A stretch of 64,000 nt of DNA, from NCBI GenBank assembly GCA_011634665.1, contig WAEK01000030.1, positions 108,501 through 172,500 of the forward strand, given 5' to 3'. The position numbers were made by a program, and so were the translations under genes. The DNA is from Mortierella sp. BCC40632. Taxonomy: Eukaryota > Mortierellomycota > Mortierellomycetes > Mortierellales > Mortierellaceae. The notes under the pieces are model-generated. The model did no database searches and had not been told where the DNA came from. It saw nothing but the letters and a program-made list of their open reading frames with translations. This document shows, piece by piece, positions 1-9,258 of this stretch; within the stretch, counting starts at the first letter, position 1, and each line of letters begins with the position of its first letter.

Positions 1-441
1 AATCTCAAGATGATCCACGACTCACTTAGCAGCAAGTCCTCCAAGATCTATCGCTCCATCCGTGGCGCCGCCGTTGCTGTTCTCCCTGCAGGAGGAGTAG
101 CCCATACCGCTCTCACTGGTAAATCCTACGCACAGAAATGCGTCATCGCCTACGGACTTGCTGGTAGTGCAGGCAACAGTGATATCGCAAAAGAAGTCGC
201 AGAGGAGATCCTCCTTGGTATGGGCGTCGACTTTGTTGCGGACGTCACCATTGGAACCGTAATCCCCGGAGTCAGCAGTATTCTCGCAGCGAGGAGCGCA
301 CCAAAGGTGATGGACAAGATCCTCGAGGCGGTCCACAAGCGCGCTGATGATCTGCACATTGCTGTCATTCAACGTGTCCATGCCATGCCTCCTTCTCCCG
401 CTCCATCCAACCATAGCTCTTACTACCATCCTCTTAAGTGA
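1..441 (+). CDS. C-terminal part of an unknown protein, cut by the window edge
   Basis: The frame is open from the first base (Asn-Leu-Lys before the first Met codon at 10) to a TGA at 439-441, so this is probably the last exon of a gene that begins outside the window. The visible 146 residues are rich in Ala, Gly and Val: a hydrophobic stretch near VAVLPAGG, then a Gly/Ala-rich middle (AYGLAGSAGN, VTIGTVIPGVSS), then a more helical, charged tail and a Pro/Ser/His-rich end. No catalytic motif or known family is recognised. A start at 10 cannot be excluded, because no splice acceptor is visible upstream. Confidence 0.5.
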   Translation, partial: NLKMIHDSLSSKSSKIYRSIRGAAVAVLPAGGVAHTALTGKSYAQKCVIAYGLAGSAGNSDIAKEVAEEILLGMGVDFVADVTIGTVIPGVSSILAARSAPKVMDKILEAVHKRADDLHIAVIQRVHAMPPSPAPSNHSSYYHPLK

Positions 442-2747
442 GAATCCATCTATTTTTGAATGAATGGTTTCTTTCTCTTACTGTTCTCATCGCACTCTTG
501 TAAAATTAAACGCATAAATACTTTTACTCTACATTTTTGCTCCAATCATGCTTTTACATGGAAACCGTCATGTCAATTGCATGGGAAGATGAAAAAAATA
601 GTCTATTGATATACTAACAAACAATAGCGACAACAGGAGTGGACCATTTGAATTCCGCTCCGTTTTATAGCCTTACGTTTGAGTGAATATGTTGAGAATG
701 CTTAATCGATTTTTTACTCTTCGTCAATGCTCTGCCTCCCCACAAAAAGCTATGTTAGGTCGTATGAGTTTGCATTGAGAAGCCGAAGTTGTATTGTAGA
801 TCTATGGGCAGTTTGTGCACCCATTGTTACCAGCTATTGTTCTATGACCTTTGGACTATTCTCCTTGTTCCTCCTAAGTATAAAGTATCCTCGCCCTTGG
901 TAAGATAGACAGTTGTAAGCTTTCTCGACATATCTATAATAAGCTTCTAGCAGGATTCCTCCGAGGGGATACCATTCTCGACAAACTCGCTCTCACAACC
1001 CACTGCAGGTCTTGGGGTATTTTGGATATCCAACTATCCGACGCCTCAACTCAGATCACATGTGCCTTATTAGGTTGAGATCAGAGCTAAGCTTGCCCAA
1101 AGTAGAACCCCTTCCTTCTATGCCAAGTAGATTGGCTTCAAATAGTCCTGAACTTTACCATCCAAGTGTTTATGGCCATTGTCCAGTTGAGCCATTCAAA
1201 CCCATTGACTGAGTTACGACTCATCTAGTGACTGATGCAAGATGATTAGGCTGTCTGAACTTAGTTGATAGCACTATCGGTGAACACGCCCGTTCACCTC
1301 TGCTCGCTAGCGTATTTTTGTTTCATCTTACACTTTGACGGGGATGAAGTAGTTCCTTCCGATCTGCTTGTAAAGTCCTTGCTAGAAGTCTGGTATTTTA
1401 TTCAAGTCTATCTGAAAAGAAATCGTTTGATGTCGATTTCTAGACATTTTAACAAAATTGCTAATGTGACAGGAATCCTAACTATTCTCTCTTTCCCAGA
1501 GAGAACTCGCCACTTTCATCGCCTTCAAGATATACAACGAAAAAATCAACGTCGTTTTCAATATAAACATGTCCATGTCCATTTGGGGCTTATAGGAGCA
1601 CCTTGCTCCATTTCAGCAAACTCTTGATTATCCCTTTGAAGTCGAGGATGACAATTACCGAAAATCTGCATTAACATAGATTCTTCAGAATCCATATCAA
1701 AAATGAGTTGGATTGTGTTAGAGGTGACAATGAGTTAGCTATCTTACCCTCAAGCACAATCTCAAAAACTCAAGAATGTAAACTTACAACTGTCTATTCT
1801 GGAAATGCAGGTTTGATCGGGGGCTGTACAGGAAAGCTCTCGAGGAAGCAGTGTTTGTGATTTTGCACTTAAACCTAGTCAGAGCCGGTCGGTCACTTTG
1901 CAGTATTTCACGAGTCGACCGATCATAATACAGCAGGTGATCCCTTGCCTTCAATAAAATGGCTATTGGGAGATGGTCAATGCTATTTAAGTAAAATCTC
2001 TGCAAGTAAGATGATCCACCTGTCTCGTGCATCGTCTAGCTCCGCCCTCAGATTTTGCCATGATAAAAAACACCATAGGTGGCAACTTAGCCAGTCGGAA
2101 GCGAAAGGTAAAGAGTTAAGGTTTTGTGTCAGATGGCTCTCCGCCAGACTTTGTGTGCCCTAAAGGAACATGTGAACCATGGAGATGGACAATGCGTCCT
2201 CTAAAACTTGGCGAGGTGAGGATTGAAAGAGCCAACATTGGCGGATTAAAATGCGGCGTCACTGCAGATGCTTGTCACTAGCCGACTAGTCTGATATCCA
2301 TTCACACCTAAAACTCTATCAAATGCTCCCCACTCTCCCATCTCTCTCGCTCTCGCCTCCCCAATCTTTGTGAAATTTACACTGCCACCCATTTTAAGCC
2401 CTTGGCAATGGATTTATCGCTTCTAATAATTGAAATTAACTCTGGTAAGTGCGCCCCTGTTGCGCAAGACTGGTCTCTGATTGCACTTCATCAGCTCCAG
2501 TACCGGCCCGAAGCTGATTCCTCCTGAAATGCCAAAGAAGACGAACAACTGTCCTTGATTTTTTTTTTTTTTTTTTTTTTTGCAGATTTCATAGGAAGAA
2601 GATAGTACAATGTCTGCAAGCCAAGCCAAAGCCAAGCCAAGCCAAGCCAAGCCAAGACAAAAAAAAAAAAAAAAAAAAAACTGAAGTGTTTTGGTATTCC
2701 GAGTCGCTATATTCACAAAGAACCTGCTGGGAGTGAAAGATTCAACA
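442..2747. other. Gene-poor spacer with decayed sequence
   Basis: No reading frame here has protein-like composition. The DNA is AT-rich unique sequence. It contains a 14-base inverted match (ATAGACAGTTGTAA at 905-918 and its reverse complement at 1784-1797), a T run at 2559-2581, an AAGCC-type pentamer array at 2610-2656 and an A run at 2659-2680. It may be old transposon-derived DNA, but no coding remnant was recognised. Confidence 0.5.
2610..2680. repeat. (AAGCC)n pentamer array followed by poly-A
   Basis: About nine imperfect copies of a GCCAA/AAGCC pentamer run directly into about 22 A residues. A 23-base T run lies 30 bp to the left, so the array is bracketed by homopolymers of opposite sense. 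Confidence 0.8.
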
Positions 2748-3095
2748 CTAGTAGTTGTTATATCCTCCATTTCCTTGCCTGTTTGAGTGTCTAATATCGG
2801 AACTCTTCAATTGGTAGCCATCATGGATCACATAAGAGTGAAGAGAAACGTCGACGCATTCATCAAAATAGTCGCTAAATACACCGCTGGCCTCAATGAG
2901 TGGGATTTCAAAGGGAATTAACTCCGAACCGCCTTCCTCCTGGATATGGATCGCTAGATCCTCAACTGGCACGTCATAGTTGTTTTGGACAAAGATATGT
3001 ACTCTTGTATCAGAAACCCTTCTCAATCCTATTGTCAAGGGAAAAACATCCTGAGAGGGGTCTAAACGGACATCTTTCCAACGCTGGTTTGCCAT
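2748..3095 (-). CDS. Small hypothetical protein (115 aa)
   Basis: A single-exon frame of 115 residues with balanced, protein-like composition, beginning MANQRWKDVRLDP and ending GGYNNY. It is acidic in the middle (EDLAIHIQEEGGSEL) and could form beta strands (RVHIFVQNNYDVPVEDLAI). No signal peptide, membrane segment or recognised motif is visible. The Met at 3095 is the first in frame, and a good TATA box lies about 180 bp upstream on the same strand, which supports transcription. Family unknown. It is short enough that chance cannot be excluded, but the TATA box and amino-acid make-up favour a real gene. Confidence 0.5.
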   Translation of the reverse strand: MANQRWKDVRLDPSQDVFPLTIGLRRVSDTRVHIFVQNNYDVPVEDLAIHIQEEGGSELIPFEIPLIEASGVFSDYFDECVDVSLHSYVIHDGYQLKSSDIRHSNRQGNGGYNNY

Positions 3096-4623
3096 GGCTC
3101 TATGTTCATCGGAGGTGGTGGCGAACCATCAGCAACAACAGAATTAGTCTGACAGGTTCATTGCTGCAAGTGTAATGGACAATTACCAGTTTCTAGTTAT
3201 TGCTGTTGAGACAAAAGAGAATGGGTTAATGTGCGACTGTGAATAAAGGAAGAAGAGAAGTGACAATCGCTCTTTTTATACCTAACTATTCGACTTTTGG
3301 CATACCTTCATCCCCCTTCCAGACTTTAAATTAGGGTGCATAGCTCAGGGGTAGCATGGTTATGGAATCGATTGACAGTACCAAGAAACTTACAACTGGA
3401 GGCAAAGCAAATAGCGGAGCTAATTATATCACTCCTTTGATCGTTGTTACACTGCCAAGGAATCTTGTGACCTTTTTTAAGGCTCATACACAGAGCAAAG
3501 ACAAAGGCAAAAGCAAAGGCGAAAGCAAAGGTAAAAAGCAAAAAGTTAGTCTTGTCCTACCATTCCCTCAAATGTCTTTCTAATCCCTTTAGTATATAAC
3601 CTCAACTGATTTGTTGGTTTTCAGCGGTGCAGCAGTGATTCTCAAAAAAGTTAGATCCCAAGAGGTCCGAGCAAAAGAAACACAAAATTTCGATGCATCT
3701 TTTTTTCCAAAGGTAAAGCAAAAGGTTTAGCAAAGACAAGGTGTCCAATACTACTATAGTGCTGTCAACGAAGCTCGTAATTAATCTAAATGTCTCCAGT
3801 CCCCTCTCCTCGATGATTATTTCTGAAATCCTGCGGGCAGCAAAACTCTACAACTTCCATGGGCTATTGAAAACCAAAAGAGCTTTGCTATTTGATTTTT
3901 CATAATCGAGCGTGCTCCGATGGACGGGCAAGACTGGGAAACAATTCGAAGGCGGCTAGTTCTTGACAGAGTGATACAGATGCCCTTGCTTGTTTTGGAA
4001 TAGCGATGTCCAACAAGACTGACTGAGTGATGCACAAAAGACCATCTGAAGACTAGTCAAGATAGATTACTAAGGCTATTGACTATGTGAGACAGTATGC
4101 CAAACGCCATCCCTGCATCCTTCTCGAAGAGGTCCAAGAAGCACTCTGGGATAATTCTATCCCTTCAACCCACTTTATTCGAGTCATGACTCATTGCCGT
4201 ATCAGCCAGCTCCATTCTTCTCTCAATTACAGTGCACAAAAATTTCATGAGAATGAGAATGAGAATGAGAATGAGAATGAAAAAAAAAAAAAAAATCACT
4301 CACACTCATTTTGTTTGAATGCTGTGATTGACACAAATTGAGTAGCCTCATAATTGTAGCTTAAGTGGCAAAATGCAGCCATTAGCTAGAAGTGTTGGTT
4401 TTAGACAAGGCGAAGACGAGTGTAGAAAAGATATATATTGTTCACTAAACATGCAATGCACCGTCTAGCGTTAATTGTAATATTAGTTAATGCTACCTCA
4501 CTATTAAAGTGATGTCGTATTCACTAATATGACTGACTGCTTTCAACAACACATTGTCTGATTTTGGGCCTCTCACTGGTATTGTGTTAAATTGCTAATG
4601 CGAGCGCAATCCAGATCCTTGGG
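3096..4623. other. Spacer without a supportable gene
   Basis: It holds a purine hexamer-like array (AAAGGC/AAAAGC variants, 3495-3540) and a GAATGA hexamer array at 4248-4279 followed by an A run. A short tRNA A-box-like stretch at 3331-3341 has no matching B box or cloverleaf. No protein-like frame was found. Confidence 0.5.
3273..3280 (-). promoter_or_regulatory. TATA box for the 115-aa gene
   Basis: On the minus strand the sequence reads TATAAAAA in the context GGTATAAAAAGAGCG, about 180 bp before the Met codon at 3095. Confidence 0.5.
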
Positions 4624-4866
4624 CTACACGTCGCACCCATAATTGAACCGACAAAGGCACACACTCTTCCCATCTTGCCACCCGCACACTCCGCTGGTAA
4701 ATCCGATATCTATACAATAATTGTTGCATTGGTTATCTTCGCAATCAAGCATACGAATTGCTTGACCACGATATCCAAGACTTGGGCGCCTTTTGAGGTA
4801 ATTCCCTTGGGCCGCAACAGCTGTGGCAAGCAAGAATACAATCGCGATACTGCTCTTGATCATCAT
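4624..4866 (-). CDS. Small secreted cysteine-rich peptide, defensin-like (CS-alpha-beta spacing)
   Basis: An 80-residue frame. Residues 1-20 form a typical signal peptide (hydrophobic IAIVFLLATAVAAQ). The next 20 residues are basic and Pro/Arg-containing and could be a propeptide. The C-terminal 42 residues carry seven cysteines in the order C-x4-C-x3-C-x9-C-x8-C-x1-C-x5-C. CxxxC, then Gly-Val-Cys, then Cys-Leu-Cys is the pattern of cysteine-stabilised alpha-beta peptides, which include fungal defensins; the odd seventh cysteine is unusual. A TATA box and a probable 82-nt 5'UTR intron (GTGAGA...CTCTAG, 4961 down to 4880) lie upstream. A secreted antimicrobial or effector-like role is an inference from the pattern only; other small secreted cysteine-rich folds are possible. 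Confidence 0.7.
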   Translation of the reverse strand: MMIKSSIAIVFLLATAVAAQGNYLKRRPSLGYRGQAIRMLDCEDNQCNNYCIDIGFTSGVCGWQDGKSVCLCRFNYGCDV

Positions 4867-5048
4867 GATAAATAGATGGCTAGAGATTCCAGTAATAGAA
4901 AAAGCATTAGAGTCTTTGCAGCATCAACAAGTAGCCAGAATGCGATCGGATGTAGTCTCACCTAGTTTGGATAATTGACGTGTATCGGGGGAGTAAAAGT
5001 GTTTGAGCTGGGGGGTTTGAGTTGGATTTCAACAATTAGGCTGACCGC

Positions 5049-5055
5049 TTTTATA
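5049..5055 (-). promoter_or_regulatory. TATA box of the secreted cysteine-rich peptide gene
   Basis: The minus strand reads TATAAAA in CTATAAAAGCGG. It lies about 185 bp upstream of the Met codon, or about 100 bp once the probable 5'UTR intron is removed. Confidence 0.55.
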
Positions 5056-5726
5056 GACAACAGGGCACCCTTACAATTTTCATGCGACTATTTTGTGCCT
5101 TGCAAAAAAAAAAAAAAAAAAAAAAAAAAAACTGAATGCATGAACCACCTATTTGGGCACTTCTCCTTATAGAAGGGCCATAGCAAGCATAAACTTGCGA
5201 GAACAATCATGCTAAAAAACAAGAGTAAAGGAAATAGACCAGTGGGAGAGGCCATATTTTCCTCACCCCTTCAGGCAAGTTTTAGATGCGCATTGACCCC
5301 ATCAGGGCAATAACAAAGCCACCTAGCTGTGAGCCGATTATGCATCGTGAACAAACCACATTTTCCCCACGCCTGTGAGTGGGCATTTAAGGAAGCATCG
5401 ACTTTTCATCTAGGTCATGACATTATTGATACTCGAGCTCCAAGGACACTGATAGCAGAGCTTGCTATCAGCAATGCCCTATGATAAGAGTGAGGGATTG
5501 AGTCCTGGCTAAACCTAACCACATCCCCCCCCCCCCTCTACGCCATTTTGACTACAATCTTGAATTGGCTAAGTGGGGTTCTACGTTCATCGCAGAGATG
5601 AGGATGGGTGCGTATCTCTGGCTGGCAACAGTAAGATTAGCGAGACTAGAAAAAGGACAGGAGGAAGGCATATTGAACGGTCAAGTCAATAGAAGAGTTT
5701 TACCTATTCTATTCTTTCTCGGCCAG

Positions 5727-5727
5727 G

Positions 5728-5774
<47 letters not shown>
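5727..5774. repeat. Perfect poly-T/poly-A junction
   Basis: A run of about 18 T is joined directly to about 29 A, giving a self-complementary block with no loop. A shorter example lies at 35446-35485. Confidence 0.85.
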
Positions 5775-5777
<3 letters not shown>

Positions 5778-5929
5778 AACACATCCCTGGCCGCTGGTTT
5801 AGTTTGGAGAATAGATGAAAGCCACCATACATAGGCTTGATCGCCAATTATGACATTGTGTGTGTATTTGTGTCAAGATACCCACTTTTTCCAAATAGTC
5901 TTTTTTTCAAACATTTTGATTCTGTCCGA

Positions 5930-6400
5930 CTGAGTAAACTCCTATTAATTGATCAGCTTCCCATTGCCCCTTTTGGGTCAACATCAATTCCATGCTCTAC
6001 GATGGCCAGTCGGATAGGAAAAAGGATATCGGTTTACATAGATGATCCTATGACAATTGCCGGATCTCGAGAGCAGTTCATACAAGCAACGAACCAGGTC
6101 CTTCACAAATTGAAGAGGCTTCTTCTCATGCATCTTGGTGAAAGAGAGCAGGTCCCGTCTTGAATCAACACAGCTAATTTCTGGCCTAAGTTTCAGTTAG
6201 ACTCAAGGAAGATAGCCTAATCAGTTCCCAAAGACAATGTCCATAATATTAAAAGAGAGGTTACCATGATGCTGCGGAAATTAAGAATGGCACTGAGAGC
6301 CATCTCATCCTTCAACAACAAGGCACTCGCAACGACAGTTGCCGTTTTTCCCGGCTGGGCCAAAGTCTCAATTTTATACATCCCAAAAAGGTATCGCAGA
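5930..6400 (+). pseudogene. DIRS-type retrotransposon reverse transcriptase relic
   Basis: The first segment (5930-6163) carries the polymerase core RISVYIDD, at about 6025-6045, followed by a helical region (AGSREQFIQATNQVL) in the spacing of DIRS and Ty3-like reverse transcriptases. After a TGA at 6161-6163 the homology continues. A segment reads FWPKFQLDSRKIA, then a stop, then VPKDNVHNIKRE, then ATTVAVFPGWAKVS. This matches the DIRS RT thumb and RNase H entry pattern (VPKDKI..I.RE ... A...AVFPA). Stops interrupt it at several points, the 5' part of the polymerase is missing and no flanking repeat was identified. It is a dead fragment. Assignment to DIRS rather than Ty3 rests on the VPKD...AVFP pattern, recalled from the family. 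Confidence 0.7.
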
Positions 6401-6573
6401 CCCGAGAGGGGCTCCTTTCACTGAGTAGTCGGGTTCTCTCAGACATCTCTAATCGATTACTCGGAACCAACTTGAGGATCCCATGCCCTCGCTCCGCTTC
6501 TGCTTCGCTCTGTCTCTCTATGCGTCGGCATGCTTTCTTGACCACGTAGGGTATCCAATCCAATGCCTTGGCG

Positions 6574-6742
6574 CTATCTACCAGTGTTTCTTATCGAACA
6601 GAAAAAGTCAAGATCTCGTCTCGTTAAGCCGCGGACTCGTTTCGTTAAGCCCGTACTAATTCCATGTAAATGGCCGTTATCGAAACGAAACGAAACGAGT
6701 TATCGAACGATATCCGTCTCGTTGAGAAACACTGCTATCTAC
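6574..6742. repeat. 8-bp target site duplication around the first MITE
   Basis: CTATCTAC occurs immediately before the left terminal repeat (6574-6581) and immediately after the right one (6735-6742), with no mismatch. Confidence 0.85.
6582..6734. mobile_element. hAT-like foldback MITE, 153 bp
   Basis: The left end is CAGTGTTTCTTATCGAAC. The right end, reverse-complemented, is CAGTGTTTCTCAACGAGAC, so the terminal inverted repeats match at about 15 of 18 positions. The element is flanked by a perfect 8-bp direct repeat, CTATCTAC (6574-6581 and 6735-6742). An 8-bp target duplication and a CAGTG start are known hallmarks of hAT elements. The interior has no coding capacity and folds back on itself through TCGTTTCGTT and AACGAAACGA-type segments. 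It is non-autonomous, and the transposase source is not in this window. Confidence 0.85.
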
Positions 6743-6776
6743 TGTAACCATCAATAGAAGGCCTGTGCGGGCCAGC

Positions 6777-6784
6777 TTTAAATA
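6777..6784 (+). promoter_or_regulatory. TATA box of paralog copy A
   Basis: TTTAAATA in the context GGGCCAGCTTTAAATACC, 51 bp before the ATG at 6835. The surrounding 45 bp resemble a second promoter-like module at 14672-14715. Confidence 0.6.
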
Positions 6785-6834
6785 CCCGCAGTGACCAGAA
6801 AATAAATAACCTCCCCTCCCTCTAGAAAGAGAGA

Positions 6835-7881
6835 ATGGCTACCCAATTTCCAACCAACACTGCTAAAAGGTTCCTCAGTGATCAAGCCATGCAGATGGTC
6901 CTTGACACTAACATCCTTGACACTGACAACGAGATCGATCTAACTGAAGACTCCTTGACTCAGGAACAAGCACATGATCTCATTGTTTACGGTACCCCTA
7001 CCAAAGATATTGACCATGGCATGGACACCGGAGCCAGAGTGAGAATGATGCCATCCTCCATCAATCCCCGCAACCCCTCCGTCTATGCCTTTGATAGTCA
7101 AGCAGCCAAGTCTTGGTCCTGTTCATCGTCTGTGGCCAGTGCGATAGGACGGCTCAAAGCCAGGCTAGCAGAAGAAAATACAGAAGTGGAGAACAACAAT
7201 CATCGAGAGCACCAGCCAACACAGCTTCAGTCACCTCCAAGCTACCCCAAAACAATCATATTAGAGTCTCCTCCTACTCTGTCCATTGACTTGGATGATC
7301 CTATCCCGGAAGAGAACCAGAGGTCTGTTGCATATCACCCACCAACCGCCATTTTACAGTGACGCTTCAAATATTCTACCGCCCTGAATTGGCTCCGCTC
7401 TCAAGATGCTATCAAAGGCGAGAATCCCCTAGACATCATCCTAAAAGAAGGAAACGAAATCTTTTGCGACATCGACATCCGCGATTCTCAAACGAGAGAA
7501 CAGGCGATAGTGGCTTTTGCAAACGCATTGGTGTGGTGCAGCGTGGGAGACCAAGACCGGTTCATGGCAATTTGCAATCGCTACTGTGGCAACAAAGACA
7601 AGCGACAAGCAGTTGTCCAGCATCTGATCAACCTGAGATCAAGGTTCGAGGCTGAGTGGAAAAGAAGGTATGCCGATGGTTAATACACAGACCGCGAGGA
7701 GAGCTAGCAAAAGATCCTGCTGCTGGTAGTGAGGTACCATTTATCAAAGACTGCTGTAAAGACACGAGGGCACCTCTTCCTTTTAGCCTTCTTGGCTGTC
7801 GTTTTTCTTCTTATCTCCCCTCACCGCAACAAACAAATCGAGGCTGTCTTGGCCCTTATGAGGCAATGCACACAGGCGTAG
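6835..7881 (+). pseudogene. Paralog copy A: unknown protein with C-terminal hydrophobic tail, probably broken
   Basis: The first segment (6835-7362, ATG start 51 bp after a TATA box) gives 175 residues. It is acidic at the N-terminus (DTDNEIDLTEDSL) and has a VYAFDSQAAKSW motif. It ends at a TGA (7360-7362). The homology to copy B continues in the same frame after the TGA (7363-7676: WLRSQDAIKGEN, DIDIRDSQTREQAIVAFANALVW, DRFMAIC) to a TAA. A last segment (about 7755-7881) encodes a hydrophobic tail, GHLFLLAFLAVVFLL, then a short charged end; an AATAAA follows at 7920. Copy B has TGT where copy A has the TGA, so the stop is probably a nonsense change. The only good donor before the tail (GTATGC at 7669) gives the wrong phase for the tail exon. 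The protein would be tail-anchored. Family unknown; a functional gene with unrecognised introns remains possible. Confidence 0.55.
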
Positions 7882-8087
7882 GCGCGATGTCTCATTTTCT
7901 CAAGATAATCACTTGGCTCAATAAAAAAATATCCAACAGAGCATGTGCATTTCCTCTTTTCTTTTCCTTTTTGCCTTTTTGTCAACAAGACCCGTGCAAA
8001 TACATTCTGATCCCTTAAGCGATGCGTGTTTGTCAAATAAAATAAAAAGTGAGAGGAAGATGAGAGTGTGTGTGGTTCGATAAAGTA

Positions 8088-8192
8088 GGATTGGAGAGTA
8101 GGATTAGAGAGTAGGATCAGAGAGTAGGATTAGAGAGAGTAGGGTTTGAGAGAGTAGGATTAGAAAGTAGGCTTTGAAAAAAGGGAGGATTT

Positions 8193-8227
<35 letters not shown>
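8088..8227. repeat. Minisatellite (GTAGGATTAGAGA-type) and A run
   Basis: About seven imperfect copies of a 14-17 bp unit built on GTAGGATTAGAGA occupy 8088-8175. A run of about 32 A residues follows at 8196-8227. Related degenerate units (GGACCATTTAGAAAA) appear at the matching place after copy B (10241-10326). Confidence 0.8.
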
Positions 8228-8229
<2 letters not shown>

Positions 8230-8415
8230 TCAATTTGGCAGGGGCCTGGAGTTTGATTACAGGCTCTTGGTCCTACGCGCCACAGCTGTGCAAAATAGAG
8301 CTACCGCGTAACGTGCAGTTCTAATCCGAGGAATGTTTATTCAAAAAGGGTTTTTTTTTCTCACTCTCTTTCTCTATCAGTTCATGATTATGTCAGTTTG
8401 AAGACCGTGCACCGC
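8228..8415. repeat. Dispersed repeat, copy 1 (3' flank of paralog A)
   Basis: Aligns along its length with 10328-10545. Shared blocks include GGTCAATTTG, GAGTTTGA, CTTGGTCCT, CAAAATAGAGCTACCGCGTA and a closing stretch of about 33 bases that begins TTCATGATTATGTCAG. On the minus strand it has a TAGCTC block and, about 45 nt later, TCAAACTCC. That is the spacing of tRNA A and B boxes, so a tRNA-derived SINE origin is possible. It may instead simply be part of the tandem duplication unit. Confidence 0.75.
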
Positions 8416-8562
8416 AATATTTGAATCCTTTGTGCCGATGGCCCCTCCTCTTCCCTTTCCGTATTTATTTCATGACTTACAAAAAAAGGACTCTAAGCTG
8501 TCTTCCCACACTATCACTCTCAGGCGAACAATCAAACATTTCTGTAACTAGGGATTAACTCA

Positions 8563-8569
8563 TATAAAA
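8563..8569 (+). promoter_or_regulatory. TATA-like box upstream of paralog copy B
   Basis: TATAAAA in CATATAAAACATTT lies just before the point where homology with copy A begins. No ATG in the coding frame follows, so any transcript would lack the original start. Confidence 0.35.
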
Positions 8570-9258
8570 CATTTTTGGCGACTCGGACGATGAATCGCTG
8601 GTATTCAACACTCAGGAGGAACAGGATGTGTACAGGAGCCTCTTTGGCAATGGTTTCAAAACACGGGATCCAAGACAGGCTCATGTTAAAATCTGCTCTC
8701 CCAGTGAAGATACCAACAATGACACGATCGCAGGATCACTTGACCAAGAGATAATGGCTAGGCTAAAGAATCGACCCACTTTGTCTAGAACATGGGAGAT
8801 TATTCGACCTCGGTCCGTTAGCCCATACCACGGCGTCTACGACTTGGATAGTCAATCAACCCAATCCTGGACTCCTCCTTCATCCGAGATCAGTCGCTTG
8901 GATGAAGAAGAGCAAGAGCAAGGAGACAAGGATGAGATAGAGAATGAAGAGATGGATGAGGATGAGGAAGAGACGGATGAGGAAGGGGAAGAGACGGATG
9001 AAGAAGAGGATGAGGATGAGATGGGTGATAAAGAGGAAGAGGGTTGGCCCAGGTCAACTCACGGCCGATCTCCTGTAGCAGTGTATCCGAAATTCCACGA
9101 CCATACAATGGCTCAGCTCTTGTAAGGCTCTCGAGGGAGATGATCCAGTGGGAGCTGTTTTTGCTGAGGGGTACAGTGTCTTTCATAGAATTGATATCAA
9201 TGACCCTCAGGCAAGAAAGCAGGCAGTGGAGGCGTTTGCACGGGCACTGGTGTGGTGG

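Larger units (their letters stand above)
4867..5929. other. Spacer with homopolymer tracts
   Basis: Apart from the TATA box and the probable 5'UTR intron of the peptide gene, nothing coding is seen. It contains an A run at 5103-5131, a C run at 5526-5536 and the large T-A block at 5727-5774. A tRNA B-box-like GGATTGAGTCC sits at 5495-5505, but no cloverleaf forms around it. Confidence 0.5.

Noticed and set aside
3325..3400. Possible tRNA (TAGCTCAGGGGTAGC A-box-like)
   Set aside because: No B box, no T-arm and no acceptor stem can be drawn downstream.
5450..5520. Possible tRNA (GGATTGAGTCC B-box-like)
   Set aside because: No cloverleaf can be folded and the A-box candidate is poor.
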